64,000 nt of DNA from NCBI GenBank assembly GCA_963734815.1, contig CAVTIH010000002.1, forward strand, positions 248,001-312,000, in the 5' to 3' direction. The first letter of the stretch is position 1. The number at the start of each line of letters is the position of its first letter. Positions 43,950-52,947 of the stretch are shown here, one piece after another. The DNA is from Palsa-744 sp963734815 (GTDB lineage: Bacteria; Actinomycetota; Thermoleophilia; Solirubrobacterales; Solirubrobacteraceae). The notes below the pieces were generated by a model, which was not told the origin of the DNA, made no database searches, and saw nothing but the letters and a program-made list of their open reading frames with translations. The translations under genes and the position numbers were made by a program.

Positions 43950-45466
43950 GACGCCGCGTCGCCCTCCGCGAGGCGGTGGCCGGGGGCCTCGACATCGCCG
44001 GCACCCTCCACCAGACGACGCCCCAGCGCATCGACATCGCCGGCGCCCATCACCAGGCAGAGGTCGCCCTCGGTGAGCAGCCCGCACAGGACGGGTAGCG
44101 CATCGGCGAACGTCGGCAGCCACATCACCGGCCGCCCTCTCGCGGCGTCGGCGACAGCCTGTGCGATCGTCAGCCCGCTCACCCCCGGGAAGTCCGCGGC
44201 ACGCTCGCGTGCGGGGTAGACGTCGAGCACCACCGCCACATCGGCGAGCGCCAGCGCCTCGCCGAACTCTCGCGCGAGCAGCGCGGTGCGCGAGTAGAGG
44301 TGCGGCTGGAACACCGCCACCAGCCGCCGGGGCTCCAGCGTGCGCGCCGCACGCAGGGTCGCCGCCAGCTCCGTGGGGTGGTGGGCGTAGTCCTCGTACA
44401 CCACCCCCCCGCCCGCGGTGGCGCCCACCCGCTGAAAGCGCCGCCCCGCGCCGGTGAAGCCCGCGAGACCCGCGATCGCTGGCTCCGGATCGGCCCCGAC
44501 GAGCGACGCAGCCTCCAGCGCGGCGGCAGCGTCGAGCGCGTTGTGGGCGCCCAGCACCGCGAGTTCGACCTGGTGGCCGCGCCAGGTGAATCGCGAGCCC
44601 CCGGCGGTGAGCGTCGGGGTCGGGACGTCGTAGGTGAGAACCCGAGCCGGGCACTTGCTCGCCACACCCTTCCCGGACGCTCCCTCCATACCCTCCCCTG
44701 ACGCTCCCCCCACACCCTCCCCAGACGCTCCCTCCACACCCTCCTCGGGCACTCCCGCGCCGCCCCCGTCGGACACTTCCTCCCGTGCCAACCCCACCAG
44801 CTCGGGGCGATCCCACACCACAACGGCGCTACGCGCGAGCTGGAGAAACGCGCGGAAGGCCGCGCGCAGCTGCGCCAGCGAAGCAAAGCTCGCGTGGTGG
44901 TCCAGCTCGACATTGGTGAGCACCGCGATCTCCACGGCGAGCGCGAGCATCGAGCGGTCGGACTCGTCGGCCTCGACCACCAGCCACTCGCCCGTGCCCC
45001 AATGCGCGTTGGGCAGGCCGCCGCCGACGGGAGCCCCCACCAGCCAGCCGGGGTCGGTGCCGGCGGCGCGCAGGATGTGCACCAGCATCGAGGCCGTCGT
45101 CGTCTTGCCGTGCGTGCCCGCCACCGCGACGGTGCGCCGCAGCGCGCTCAGCTCGCCCAGCAGCTCCGCGCGGGGCCGCTCGCGCAACCCCCGCTCGCGC
45201 GCCGCCGCCCGCTCGGGGTTCTCGGGCGGCACGGCACTGGAATAGACGACCTCCACGCCCACCCCGGCGGGCAGGTTGGCGGCGTCGTGGCCGATGCTCG
45301 CCTTCAGCACCCCATCGACGCGCAGGCGCTCCAGATACGGCGAGTCGGCGCGGTCGGAGCCGCTGACATGCGCCCCCAGTGCGTGCGCGGCGCGCGCGTA
45401 GCCGCTCATCCCGGCGCCGCCCACGCCGACAAAGTGCAGGCGCCGCCCGCTCCACGGCGCGCTCAT
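43946..45466 (-). CDS. murC: UDP-N-acetylmuramate-L-alanine ligase
   Basis: MurC adds the first stem-peptide residue. The ATG at 45466 (MSAPWSGRRLHFVGVGG) with AAAGG 10 bases upstream gives 506 residues; a GTG at 45475 is possible. It has GVGGAGMSGYARA, the P-loop GTHGKTTTASML, EADESDRSML and EDYAHHPTELAA. In the central domain at about 44662-44757 four 24-bp DNA repeats encode EGVEGASG-like units, a low-complexity insertion in an otherwise normal enzyme. Confidence 0.95.
44662..44757 (-). repeat. Four tandem 24-bp units inside murC
   Basis: Units begin at 44662, 44686, 44710 and 44734. Three begin with ccacaccct and the second with ccatacc, and most contain gacgctccc. They encode an eight-residue repeat such as GEGVGGAS and GEGMEGAS and keep the frame. 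Confidence 0.88.
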
Positions 45467-45506
45467 CCCACGCACGCCTTTAGCCGACCAGCGCCGCCAT
45501 GCGGGC

Positions 45507-46598
45507 TCATGCGGCCGCCTCCAGCAGCTCTTCCGCGACCACCTCGGCGGCGTCGGGCCGCGCGAGCCGGCGGGCGGCGGCCGCCATCGCGCGCATCCGC
45601 TGCGGGTCGGCCAGCAGCGCAGCCGTCTCGCGCGCGAGACGCGCAGCGGACAGCTCGCCGTCGGGCACCACCACCGCGGCGCCGCCCCGCTCCATCCAGC
45701 GGGCGTTGGCCGCCTGGTGGTCGGCGGCCGCGTGCGGGTAGGGAATCAGGATCGCGGGCTTCCCGTGGGCGGCCACCTCGAACAGCGAGCCGCCCGCGCG
45801 TGCCACAACCAGGTCGGCGGCAGCGAGCGCCTGCGCGAAGTCGGTGAGGTCCAGATACTCGCGCAAGTCATACCCCGGCGGGCGCGTCAGCTCCGCCAGC
45901 TCCGGGTGGTCGCGCCTGCCGCAGACGTGCAGCACGTGAAAGGCGGCGCCGACGTAAGCCTCGATCGCGGCGAAATTGATCGAGCGCGCCCCCAGCGAAC
46001 CGCCGAACACCAGCACGCAAGTCTCACCGCGCTCGATCCCCAGCCACTCCCGCGCCGCGGCGCGATCCTCGTAGGGCGGAGGGATCGGGCGACCGGTGAC
46101 CCGGTAGCGACGCCCCCCGCGGCCGTCGATCGGGCGCCCCCCGCCGCCGTCGATCGCGAACGCAAGGCACACCCGCCGCGCGAACGGGGCGAGCGCGCGG
46201 TTGGCGAGGCCAAGGTGGCTGTCGGCCTCGGTCAGCACCAGCGGGACACGGCGCGTGACCGCGGCCAGCCCGACCGGGCCGGAGACGTAGCCGCCTCCCC
46301 CCATCACCGCGTCGGGGCACAGCTGCGCGAGCAGCGCGCGGGCGCGCACGAACGCCTTCACCGCGAGCGCCAGCGCACGTGCGGCCCGCAGCGGGTTGGC
46401 ACGGTCGAGACCGGCAACAGCAATCGTGTGCAGCGGGTACCCTGCCGCCGGCACCAGCTGCGCCTCGGCGCGCGTGCCGCCGATGAACGTGACCTGCGCG
46501 CCGCGCGCCCGCAGGGCGTCAGCCACCGCGAGCGCCGGCACCACGTGCCCGGCGGTCCCTCCGGCGGCGATCACGATTCTGGTCGGCGTTGCGCTCAC
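45507..46598 (-). CDS. murG: UDP-GlcNAc:lipid I N-acetylglucosaminyltransferase MurG
   Basis: MurG converts lipid I to lipid II at the inner membrane face. The GTG at 46598 (VSATPTRIVIAAGG) with AGGA about 7 bases upstream gives 363 residues. It shows AGGTAGHVVPALAVA, MGGGGYVSGPVGLAA, GGSLGARSIN and ARAGGSLFEVAAHGKPAILIP. It overlaps the ftsW C-terminus by 80 bases in a different frame. A 24-bp duplication (46111-46158) encodes IDGGGGRPIDGRGGR in the inter-domain region. Confidence 0.95.
   Translation of the reverse strand: MSATPTRIVIAAGGTAGHVVPALAVADALRARGAQVTFIGGTRAEAQLVPAAGYPLHTIAVAGLDRANPLRAARALALAVKAFVRARALLAQLCPDAVMGGGGYVSGPVGLAAVTRRVPLVLTEADSHLGLANRALAPFARRVCLAFAIDGGGGRPIDGRGGRRYRVTGRPIPPPYEDRAAAREWLGIERGETCVLVFGGSLGARSINFAAIEAYVGAAFHVLHVCGRRDHPELAELTRPPGYDLREYLDLTDFAQALAAADLVVARAGGSLFEVAAHGKPAILIPYPHAAADHQAANARWMERGGAAVVVPDGELSAARLARETAALLADPQRMRAMAAAARRLARPDAAEVVAEELLEAAA
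46111..46158 (-). repeat. Tandem 24-bp duplication inside murG
   Basis: Two adjacent units, 46111-46134 and 46135-46158, both follow cgccccccgc.gccgtcgatc and differ at few positions. They encode a repeated IDGRGG-like peptide. Confidence 0.88.
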
Positions 46599-47868
46599 CG
46601 GCCAATCCTGCCGGTTTACGCCCCCGCGCGTCGTCGTCCACCGACCGCGCATCGCCTACCGCGCGCACGTGGGCGCTGGTGCCGGAGGCGACGTTGAGCA
46701 GCAGGCCCATCGCGGCGAGCATCACGACGAGGCTGCTGGAGCCGTAGGAGACGAACGGCAGCGGCACGCCGGTGAGCGGCGCGAGACCCAGCACAGCGAA
46801 CACGTTGAGCACCGCCTGGGAGAGAATCAGCGAGGTCATGCCGACCGCGATCAGCGCGCTGTAGAGGCTGCGCGCGCGCTTGGCGGCGCGCAGGCCGGCG
46901 TAGCCGATCAGGCCGTAGAGAAACAGCAGCGCGTACACCCCCACCACGCCCAGCTCTTCGGCGATCACCGCGAAGATGAAGTCGGTTTGCGCCTCCGGCA
47001 GGTAGAAGGCCTTCTGCACCGACTGGCCCGGTCCGACCCCGAAGAGACCGCCCGAGCCGACCGCGATCTGGCCCTGCACCGCCTGAAAGCCACTGCCGGA
47101 TGCGTGCGCCCAGGGGTCGACGAACGAGGTGAGGCGCTCGCGCGCGTTGTGGCGCACGAGCACGTACAGGACCACCACCGCCAGCGCGCAGCCGACAATG
47201 ATCGCCAGGTTGCGCATCGGGATCCCCGCCGCGACCAGCAGTGCGCAGGTGGTGAAGGCGATCACCAGTGCGGTGCCGAGATCGGGTTGGGTGATCACCA
47301 GCACGCACGCTGCCCCCACGACCGTCAGCAGCGGACGGCACAGCGCACGCAGGTCGTGCACGCGCCGCGGCTTGCGCGCGAGCAGCGTGGCGGAGTACAG
47401 CACCAGCGCGAGCTTCAGCAGCTCGGAGGGCTCGAACTGGAAGACGCCGGGCCCGATCCAGCGGCGCGCGCCGTTGACGGCGACGCCCACGTGCGGGATG
47501 TGCACCGCCAGCACCAGCACAAACGACACCGCCAGCAGCGGCCCCACCAGGCTCTGCACCCTGGCAACCCCGTGGCGCGCGAGGTAGTGCATCAGCGCCA
47601 GCCCCACCGCCCCGAAGATCACGAACTTCACGAGATAGGCGCTGCCGGTGCCGCTCCCTTCGAGTAGCGCCGTGGCCGAGGAGGCGGAGTACACCATCAC
47701 CGCCCCAAACGCCAACAGGCAGAGCGTTGCAGTCAGCAGGATGCGGTGCTCGAGCGGTTGCCGACGGGCGGCCGCATTCTTGCCGGCGGGCTGCCCGGAG
47801 CGACGCGCGCGTGCGCCCTGTCCCTGGGCTTTGGCTTTGGCTTTCGCGCCGCGCGCGGCTGATGGCAT
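46519..47868 (-). CDS. ftsW: Lipid II polymerase FtsW (SEDS family)
   Basis: FtsW is the SEDS glycosyltransferase that polymerises septal glycan with FtsI. The 449-residue protein has a basic cytoplasmic N-terminus, about ten membrane helices, and SEDS motifs AVNGARRWIGPGVFQFEPSE, ITQPDLGTALVI and PLTGVPLPFVSYGSSS. The Arg-rich C-terminal tail overlaps the murG start by 80 bases; the last 40 residues look like a frame carried along by that overlap. It lies downstream of an FN3-like gene, not directly after murD. Confidence 0.95.
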   Translation of the reverse strand: MPSAARGAKAKAKAQGQGARARRSGQPAGKNAAARRQPLEHRILLTATLCLLAFGAVMVYSASSATALLEGSGTGSAYLVKFVIFGAVGLALMHYLARHGVARVQSLVGPLLAVSFVLVLAVHIPHVGVAVNGARRWIGPGVFQFEPSELLKLALVLYSATLLARKPRRVHDLRALCRPLLTVVGAACVLVITQPDLGTALVIAFTTCALLVAAGIPMRNLAIIVGCALAVVVLYVLVRHNARERLTSFVDPWAHASGSGFQAVQGQIAVGSGGLFGVGPGQSVQKAFYLPEAQTDFIFAVIAEELGVVGVYALLFLYGLIGYAGLRAAKRARSLYSALIAVGMTSLILSQAVLNVFAVLGLAPLTGVPLPFVSYGSSSLVVMLAAMGLLLNVASGTSAHVRAVGDARSVDDDARGRKPAGLAGERNADQNRDRRRRDRRARGAGARGG

Positions 47869-48204
47869 CCAAGGTCACTTCGACGCCCGGGCGTGGAAGC
47901 CTTCCGCGAGCCGCAAGCAGCCGAGCCGCACAGCTGGCAGCGGACGGTACACCACCCGGCGCACGACCTTACAGGCCCGCCAAAACCCCCCGGCGCAGCG
48001 ACCGGCTAATGCTTCCGGGCCTGCTTGTGCTTGTGGCCCTTGCCGAAGTGCTTACCGTGATGCTCGCGCCCGTGGCGCTTGCCGTGGGCGGCCTTCGGCA
48101 TGCCACCCGTCGTTCCCACAGCCGTTTTCGAGGAAGTGCCGATGGTGCTCGACGTCCCGAGCGTCGTCGGGGAGGAGCTGCTGACCCCGGTCGACTGGCT
48201 GGTG

Positions 48205-49068
48205 TCATTGGATGATGTTGCAGGCCCTGTGCCTCTGGGGCCGGGCGTGACAGTGGGGTTCAAGCGGTTCGACCACGTCCGCGAGCGGTTCGAACACTTC
48301 ACCGCTCGCACTTGCGTGTTCGAGGCCACTGGCAGCAGTCACCCCCCAGCCATACTCTTCCCCGGATTTCAACGTCACGCCAACGCTGTTGAGGTCGAGG
48401 CTGATGCTCTGACCGACGAAGGAGCCAAGGAGGCTCCCCGGCGGCAGCGGGATGGCCCTGAGGTATTCGCACGCTTCGTGTGCGCAGGAGGACCACATGT
48501 GAAATAGGTAGATCGTCGCCTGCCCCTCGGTGTTGATCTTCGCTTCGAGCGTCGCGTCGGTCGGGGTCAGGTGCGAAAGCGATACCGATTCGATCACCGG
48601 CGCACCGCCCGTAGGGGGTGTCGTGAAGGTGCGATCGGGACCTTCGGTCGTCCCGGCCGAGCTCGTTGCCACCACTCGGAAGTGGTAGGTCGTGCTCGGC
48701 TCCAGCCAGGCACTGGCTTCGTTCAGATCGACGCTGACGCTCTGCGCTCCCGCGGTTGCGGAGATCGTGCCCTCCTTGACATGAGTTACAAGCGCCAACC
48801 ACAGGCATGACGCCTCGCCTGGTTCGGGCGGCTTGCAGCCGATCAGGAATTCATAGCTGGGGGGCTGGCCAAGCTCGATCTTGTAGGTGGTTTCCAGACC
48901 CTGCGGATCGATCTGAGCTTCGAGTGTCGCGTCGCGCTGAGTGACGTTCGACGCGGACTCGCTTTCGATCGCCGGCGGCGAGGCCGCGAGCGCAGCAGCT
49001 GGCAAGACAGCGAACGCCAGCGACGCGCCCACTGCCGCGATCAGCCAACGAAGCGATGAACCCCGCAT
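48205..49068 (-). CDS. Secreted fibronectin-III-like protein, probably frameshifted near its 3' end
   Basis: The ATG at 49068 has AGGGAG about 7 bases upstream and begins a clear signal peptide (WLIAAVGASLAFAVLPAAA). Two FN3-like domains follow (NVTQRDATLEAQIDPQGLET and HLTPTDATLEAKINTEG), with STTYHFRVVATSSAGTTEG. In this frame translation stops at 48205 after an unlikely tail (HCHARPQRHRACNIIQ). In another frame the sequence from about 48262 to 48006 encodes a Ser/Thr-rich linker and a basic His/Lys tail (KHFGKGHKHKQARKH), which looks like the true C-terminus. A one-base shift near 48256-48265 would join them into about 353 residues. It lies between murD and ftsW. Confidence 0.65.
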   Translation of the reverse strand: MRGSSLRWLIAAVGASLAFAVLPAAALAASPPAIESESASNVTQRDATLEAQIDPQGLETTYKIELGQPPSYEFLIGCKPPEPGEASCLWLALVTHVKEGTISATAGAQSVSVDLNEASAWLEPSTTYHFRVVATSSAGTTEGPDRTFTTPPTGGAPVIESVSLSHLTPTDATLEAKINTEGQATIYLFHMWSSCAHEACEYLRAIPLPPGSLLGSFVGQSISLDLNSVGVTLKSGEEYGWGVTAASGLEHASASGEVFEPLADVVEPLEPHCHARPQRHRACNIIQ

Positions 49069-49124
49069 CACCCGCTCCCTTCGATGCACGTCGACGTACG
49101 CCATCGGCCCATACTTACGGGATT

Positions 49125-50453
49125 CTACACGCCCCCGGCGACGAGGGTTGTGAACGACTCACCGCGCGCCTCGAAGTCGGCGAACTGGTCGAAGCTGGCG
49201 CAGGCCGGGGAGAGCAGCACGGTCTCGCCCGCCTGCGCCGCCGCGCTCGCCGCTGCCACGGCGTGCTCGAGGTCGCCGGATTCGTGTAGCGGGAGCTCGA
49301 CGCCCTCCAACGCCGCCGCGATCAGATGGGCGTCTTCGCCGATCAGGTACACAGCGCGGCAGCTCGCCGCCACGGGCTCGCGCAGGGGGGCGAAGTCCTG
49401 GTTCTTGCCCCGACCACCGAGGATCAGGTGGACGCCGCCCTCGGGGAACGCCTGCAGCGCGACGCACGTGCTGGCGACGTTGGTCGCCTTGGAGTCGTTG
49501 ACGTACACCACCCCCCCGCGACGCGCCACCTCCCGCAGACGGTGGGGGACGCCGGCGAAGCTGCGCAGGCCCGCGCGCACCGCGTCGCGGTCGAGCCCCC
49601 GCGCGAGGCACACCGCGGCGGCGGCCATCGCGTTCTGGACGTTGTGGGCGCCGCGCAGGCTCAGCTCCGCGGTCTCCAGCAGCGGCTCGCCCTGCCACCA
49701 CAGGCGCCCGTCTCGCAGCGCGCACTCGACGCTCTCGCCCTCTCCGAAGCGCACCAGGCGGACACCGGGGGCCAGCGGGATCTCCGACAGCCCCCCCGAA
49801 ATCACCGCCACGTCCCCCGCCCTCTGGTGGGCGAAGATCCGCAGCTTCGCCTCCCGGTAGGCCTCCAGCGTCCCGTGGCGGTCGAGGTGATCGGGCGTTA
49901 TGTTGAGCAGCACCGCCGCCTGCGGGGCGAACGCGAGCGTGTCCTCCAGCTGGAAGGACGAGGTCTCGCACACGATCGTGGCACGCTCGTCGACCGCACC
50001 CACGAGACCACTCAACGCCGCGCCGACGTTGCCGGCCACCGCGACCGGCAAACCGGCCTCGCGGTGGATGTGCCCGATTAGCTCCACCGTCGTGGTCTTG
50101 CCGTTGGTGGCGGTCACGGCGATGAACTCGTTGGAGAGCAATCGCCACGCCAGCTCCAGCTCGCCGAGCACCGACAGCCCGCGCGCGCGGGCCGCGGCGA
50201 TGACGGGCGCCTGCGCGGGCACCCCCGGGCTCTTGATCACGGCCCCCACTCCCTCCAGCCGCGCGAGACCGTCGTCGCGCAGATGCAGCTCGACTCCCTG
50301 TGCCGCAAGCCTCTCCACGCCCGGCGGCACGCCGGCGTCCACGCCGACAACCCGCTCCCCGCGCGCCCTGAGCACGCTCGCCGCCGCCAGGCCCGAGCGG
50401 GCGAGGCCGACGACTAGATAGGGACCCTCGGGAATCGGGGGGCGAGGATGCAT
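49125..50453 (-). CDS. murD: UDP-N-acetylmuramoylalanine-D-glutamate ligase
   Basis: MurD adds D-glutamate to the stem peptide. The ATG at 50453 (MHPRPPIPEGPYLVVG) gives 442 residues. Motifs are VGLARSGLAAASVL, ATNGKTTTVELIG, NITPDHLDRHG and the C-terminal NDSKATNVAST with GGRGKNQDFAPL. It starts 22 bases after mraY. The usual next gene, ftsW, is displaced by the FN3-like gene. Confidence 0.95.
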   Translation of the reverse strand: MHPRPPIPEGPYLVVGLARSGLAAASVLRARGERVVGVDAGVPPGVERLAAQGVELHLRDDGLARLEGVGAVIKSPGVPAQAPVIAAARARGLSVLGELELAWRLLSNEFIAVTATNGKTTTVELIGHIHREAGLPVAVAGNVGAALSGLVGAVDERATIVCETSSFQLEDTLAFAPQAAVLLNITPDHLDRHGTLEAYREAKLRIFAHQRAGDVAVISGGLSEIPLAPGVRLVRFGEGESVECALRDGRLWWQGEPLLETAELSLRGAHNVQNAMAAAAVCLARGLDRDAVRAGLRSFAGVPHRLREVARRGGVVYVNDSKATNVASTCVALQAFPEGGVHLILGGRGKNQDFAPLREPVAASCRAVYLIGEDAHLIAAALEGVELPLHESGDLEHAVAAASAAAQAGETVLLSPACASFDQFADFEARGESFTTLVAGGV

Positions 50454-50475
50454 TGCGCCGCGCGAAGGGGCCGCC

Positions 50476-51459
50476 TCACCCAAGGCTTTGACGGTAGATC
50501 GTGAAGCCGATCGCGCAGCAGATCGCGGCGATGATCCAGAAGCGCAGGATGATCTTCGTCTCCGACCAGCCGCGCAGCTCGAAATGGTGGTGGATCGGCG
50601 CCATCAAAAAGACACGCTTGTGGCGCCACTGGAAGTACGCCACCTGGATCAGGACCGACAGCGCCTCGAACACGAAGATCCCGCCGAGCAATATCAGCAG
50701 CACCTCGGTCTTGGTCATCACCGCCAAGCCCGCGATCGCCCCGCCGAGGCCGAGCGCGCCGGTGTCGCCCATGAAGATCGTCGCCGGGAAGGCGTTGAAC
50801 CAGAGGAAGCCGATGCAGCCTCCGACCAGGCAGGCCGCCAGCATCGAGAGGTCGTACTGATTGGAGACGTTGTACTCCGAGGTGATAAACGTGATGCCGA
50901 TGTACGCCAGCAACACGATCGCCGCACAGCCCGCCGCGAGGCCGTCGAGGCCGTCGGTGAGATTCACCGCGCTCGTGGTGCCCGCCACGACCAGGTAGAT
51001 CAGCAGCGGGTAGAACGGGCCGAGATCGATCGTGTAGTCGACGACCCGCAGACGCAGCGTGCTCTGCAGGTGGGCCTCATGGGTCGCCACGTACCACAGC
51101 GCGAGCGAGATCGCGATCGTTACCGCCAGCTTGGTGCGCGCCCGCAGACCCAGCGAGCGACGGCGTACCAGCTTGGTGTAGTCGTCGGCGAAGCCCAGCA
51201 GCGCGCACGCCAGCGCCGTACCAAACACCCCCAGCGCGCGCCATTCATTACCGGTGAGGATCGCGAACGGGATCGCCACCGCGATGAAGATGATCACCCC
51301 GCCCATCGTCGGCGTGCCCGCCTTCTCGCGGTGCCCCACCGGCCCCTCCTCGCGAATGTGCTGGCCGAACTCGCGCCGGCGCAGAAACTCGATGAACTTG
51401 GGGCTGAGGAAGATGCAGATCAACAGCGCCGCCGTCCCCCCGATCAGGACACGGCCCAT
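50476..51459 (-). CDS. mraY: Phospho-N-acetylmuramoyl-pentapeptide transferase
   Basis: MraY transfers phospho-MurNAc-pentapeptide to undecaprenyl phosphate, making lipid I. The 327-residue membrane protein has EEGPVGHREKAGTPTMGG, the acidic catalytic pairs in LLGFADDYTK and NLTDGLDGLAAG, FMGDTGALGLGGA and the His-rich loop MAPIHHHFELRGWSE. It begins exactly where the murF stop ends. Confidence 0.97.
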   Translation of the reverse strand: MGRVLIGGTAALLICIFLSPKFIEFLRRREFGQHIREEGPVGHREKAGTPTMGGVIIFIAVAIPFAILTGNEWRALGVFGTALACALLGFADDYTKLVRRRSLGLRARTKLAVTIAISLALWYVATHEAHLQSTLRLRVVDYTIDLGPFYPLLIYLVVAGTTSAVNLTDGLDGLAAGCAAIVLLAYIGITFITSEYNVSNQYDLSMLAACLVGGCIGFLWFNAFPATIFMGDTGALGLGGAIAGLAVMTKTEVLLILLGGIFVFEALSVLIQVAYFQWRHKRVFLMAPIHHHFELRGWSETKIILRFWIIAAICCAIGFTIYRQSLG

Positions 51460-52947
51460 TCAGCCGACCCCGCCTCGTCCGGGCGCGGGCACGCCGGCTT
51501 TGGGCGTACCCGCGTGCGAACGGCTCGATCCCGGAGGCGGGCCGCCGGCCTCGGCGAGCAGCGTCTGCGCCACCCGCTCCAGGCCCACGCCGCGCGAGCC
51601 CTTGACGAGCACCGTATCGCCCGCGCGGAGCAGCCTCGCCAACAGCGTGGCCGCCTCGGCAGCGTCCGTCGCCGCGTAGACAGCCCCCCCCTCCTCCCCC
51701 ATCTCAGCCGCGAGCGGGCCCACCGTCACCAGCAGATCGACCCCGCGCGCGCGGGCGTACACGCCAATCTCGCGGTGCAGCCGCCGCTCCTCGCCGCCCA
51801 GCTCCAGCATGTCACCCAGCACCGCCACCTTGCGCGGTCCCGCGCTCGCGGCGAGCTCGTCGAGCGCCGCGCGCATCGACATCGGGTTGGCGTTGTAGCA
51901 GTCGTTGATCAGCACGATTCCCTCTGCCAGCGCGATGCGCTCGCCCCGCAGCGCCGAAAACTCCACCTCGAGACTCCCGTCCGGAGTGACGCCCAGCGCG
52001 CGCGCCGCCGCCACCGCGGCGAGCAGGTTGCGCAGGTTATGGGATTGCGCGAACGACGGCCTCAGCATGATGCGCTGCTCGCCGGACGTGCGGTCGACGA
52101 TCGTCACCTCGCCGTTCGCCGCGCGTCCCACCAGTTCCACATCGCCGCCCTCGCCGAACGTCACCGTGTGCTGGTCGGCACGCAGATGGGGCTCCAGCAG
52201 CGGCTCGTCCGCCGGGACGATCGCCGTCGCGCCGCTCGCCATCCCGGCGATCAGCTCGGCCTTGGCGCCCGCCACCGCCTCGATCGTGCCCAGTTGCTCC
52301 AGGTGCACCGGGCCCACGTTCACGATCACCCCCACTTCAGGCTGCGCGATCGCCGTCAGCTCCGCAATCTGCCCCTTCCCGCGCATCGCCATCTCCAGCA
52401 CCAGCACCTTCGTCCCCGCGGGCGCCCCCAGCACCGTCAGCGGCAGCCCGATCTCGGTGTTGAGGTTCGCTTCGCTCGCCACCGTCCCGCCGCCCACCGC
52501 AGCCGGGAGACGCCGGCCCGCGGCCGGCATCCCCGTTGCGGGCGGCTCCCGGACCTCGCGCAGCAGCGCCGCGAGGATGTCCTTGGTGGAGGTCTTCCCG
52601 GTGGAGCCCGTGATCCCCACCACCTTGGCGCCCGCCTGCCCGAGCGCCACACGCCACTCGCGCGCCAGCGACTGCATTCCCGCCAGCGGGTTCGGGTGGG
52701 CGAGCACTGTGCCTCCCGCGAGCCTCCGCGCGTACTCTGGCGCCACCAGCACGCCCCACGCCCCCGCGGCCAGCGCCCGCGCCGCGAACGTACCCCCGTC
52801 CACCCGCTCTCCCGGAAGGCCGACAAACAGGTCGCCCCGTTGCACCTCGCGCGAGTCGATCACAACGCGCCGGGGGCCTCCCTCCTCCACACGCGTGGGG
52901 CTTGCCCCCGCCGCCGCGGCGATGCGCGCCGCGTTCCACTCGATCAC
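51460..52947 (-). CDS. murF: UDP-MurNAc-tripeptide-D-alanyl-D-alanine ligase
   Basis: MurF adds the D-Ala-D-Ala dipeptide. The 495-residue protein shows RGDLFVGLPGERVDGG, the P-loop GITGSTGKTSTKD, EANLNTEIGLPLT and INDCYNANPMSMRAAL. A repeat-derived insertion (TGMPAAGRRLPAAVGGG), encoded by the 49-bp element at 52495-52543, sits between the P-loop helix and EANLNTEIG. A Gly/Pro-rich tail ends the protein. Its GTG/ATG start overlaps the murE stop by 4 bases. Confidence 0.95.
   Translation of the reverse strand: MIEWNAARIAAAAGASPTRVEEGGPRRVVIDSREVQRGDLFVGLPGERVDGGTFAARALAAGAWGVLVAPEYARRLAGGTVLAHPNPLAGMQSLAREWRVALGQAGAKVVGITGSTGKTSTKDILAALLREVREPPATGMPAAGRRLPAAVGGGTVASEANLNTEIGLPLTVLGAPAGTKVLVLEMAMRGKGQIAELTAIAQPEVGVIVNVGPVHLEQLGTIEAVAGAKAELIAGMASGATAIVPADEPLLEPHLRADQHTVTFGEGGDVELVGRAANGEVTIVDRTSGEQRIMLRPSFAQSHNLRNLLAAVAAARALGVTPDGSLEVEFSALRGERIALAEGIVLINDCYNANPMSMRAALDELAASAGPRKVAVLGDMLELGGEERRLHREIGVYARARGVDLLVTVGPLAAEMGEEGGAVYAATDAAEAATLLARLLRAGDTVLVKGSRGVGLERVAQTLLAEAGGPPPGSSRSHAGTPKAGVPAPGRGGVG
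52495..52543 (+). repeat. 49-bp interspersed repeat, copy 2 (inside murF)
   Basis: The plus strand reads CACCGCAGCCGGGAGACGCC at the start and ends CCCCGTTGCGGGC. It aligns end to end with the aroF-leader copy in the same orientation, with scattered changes. Confidence 0.75.
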
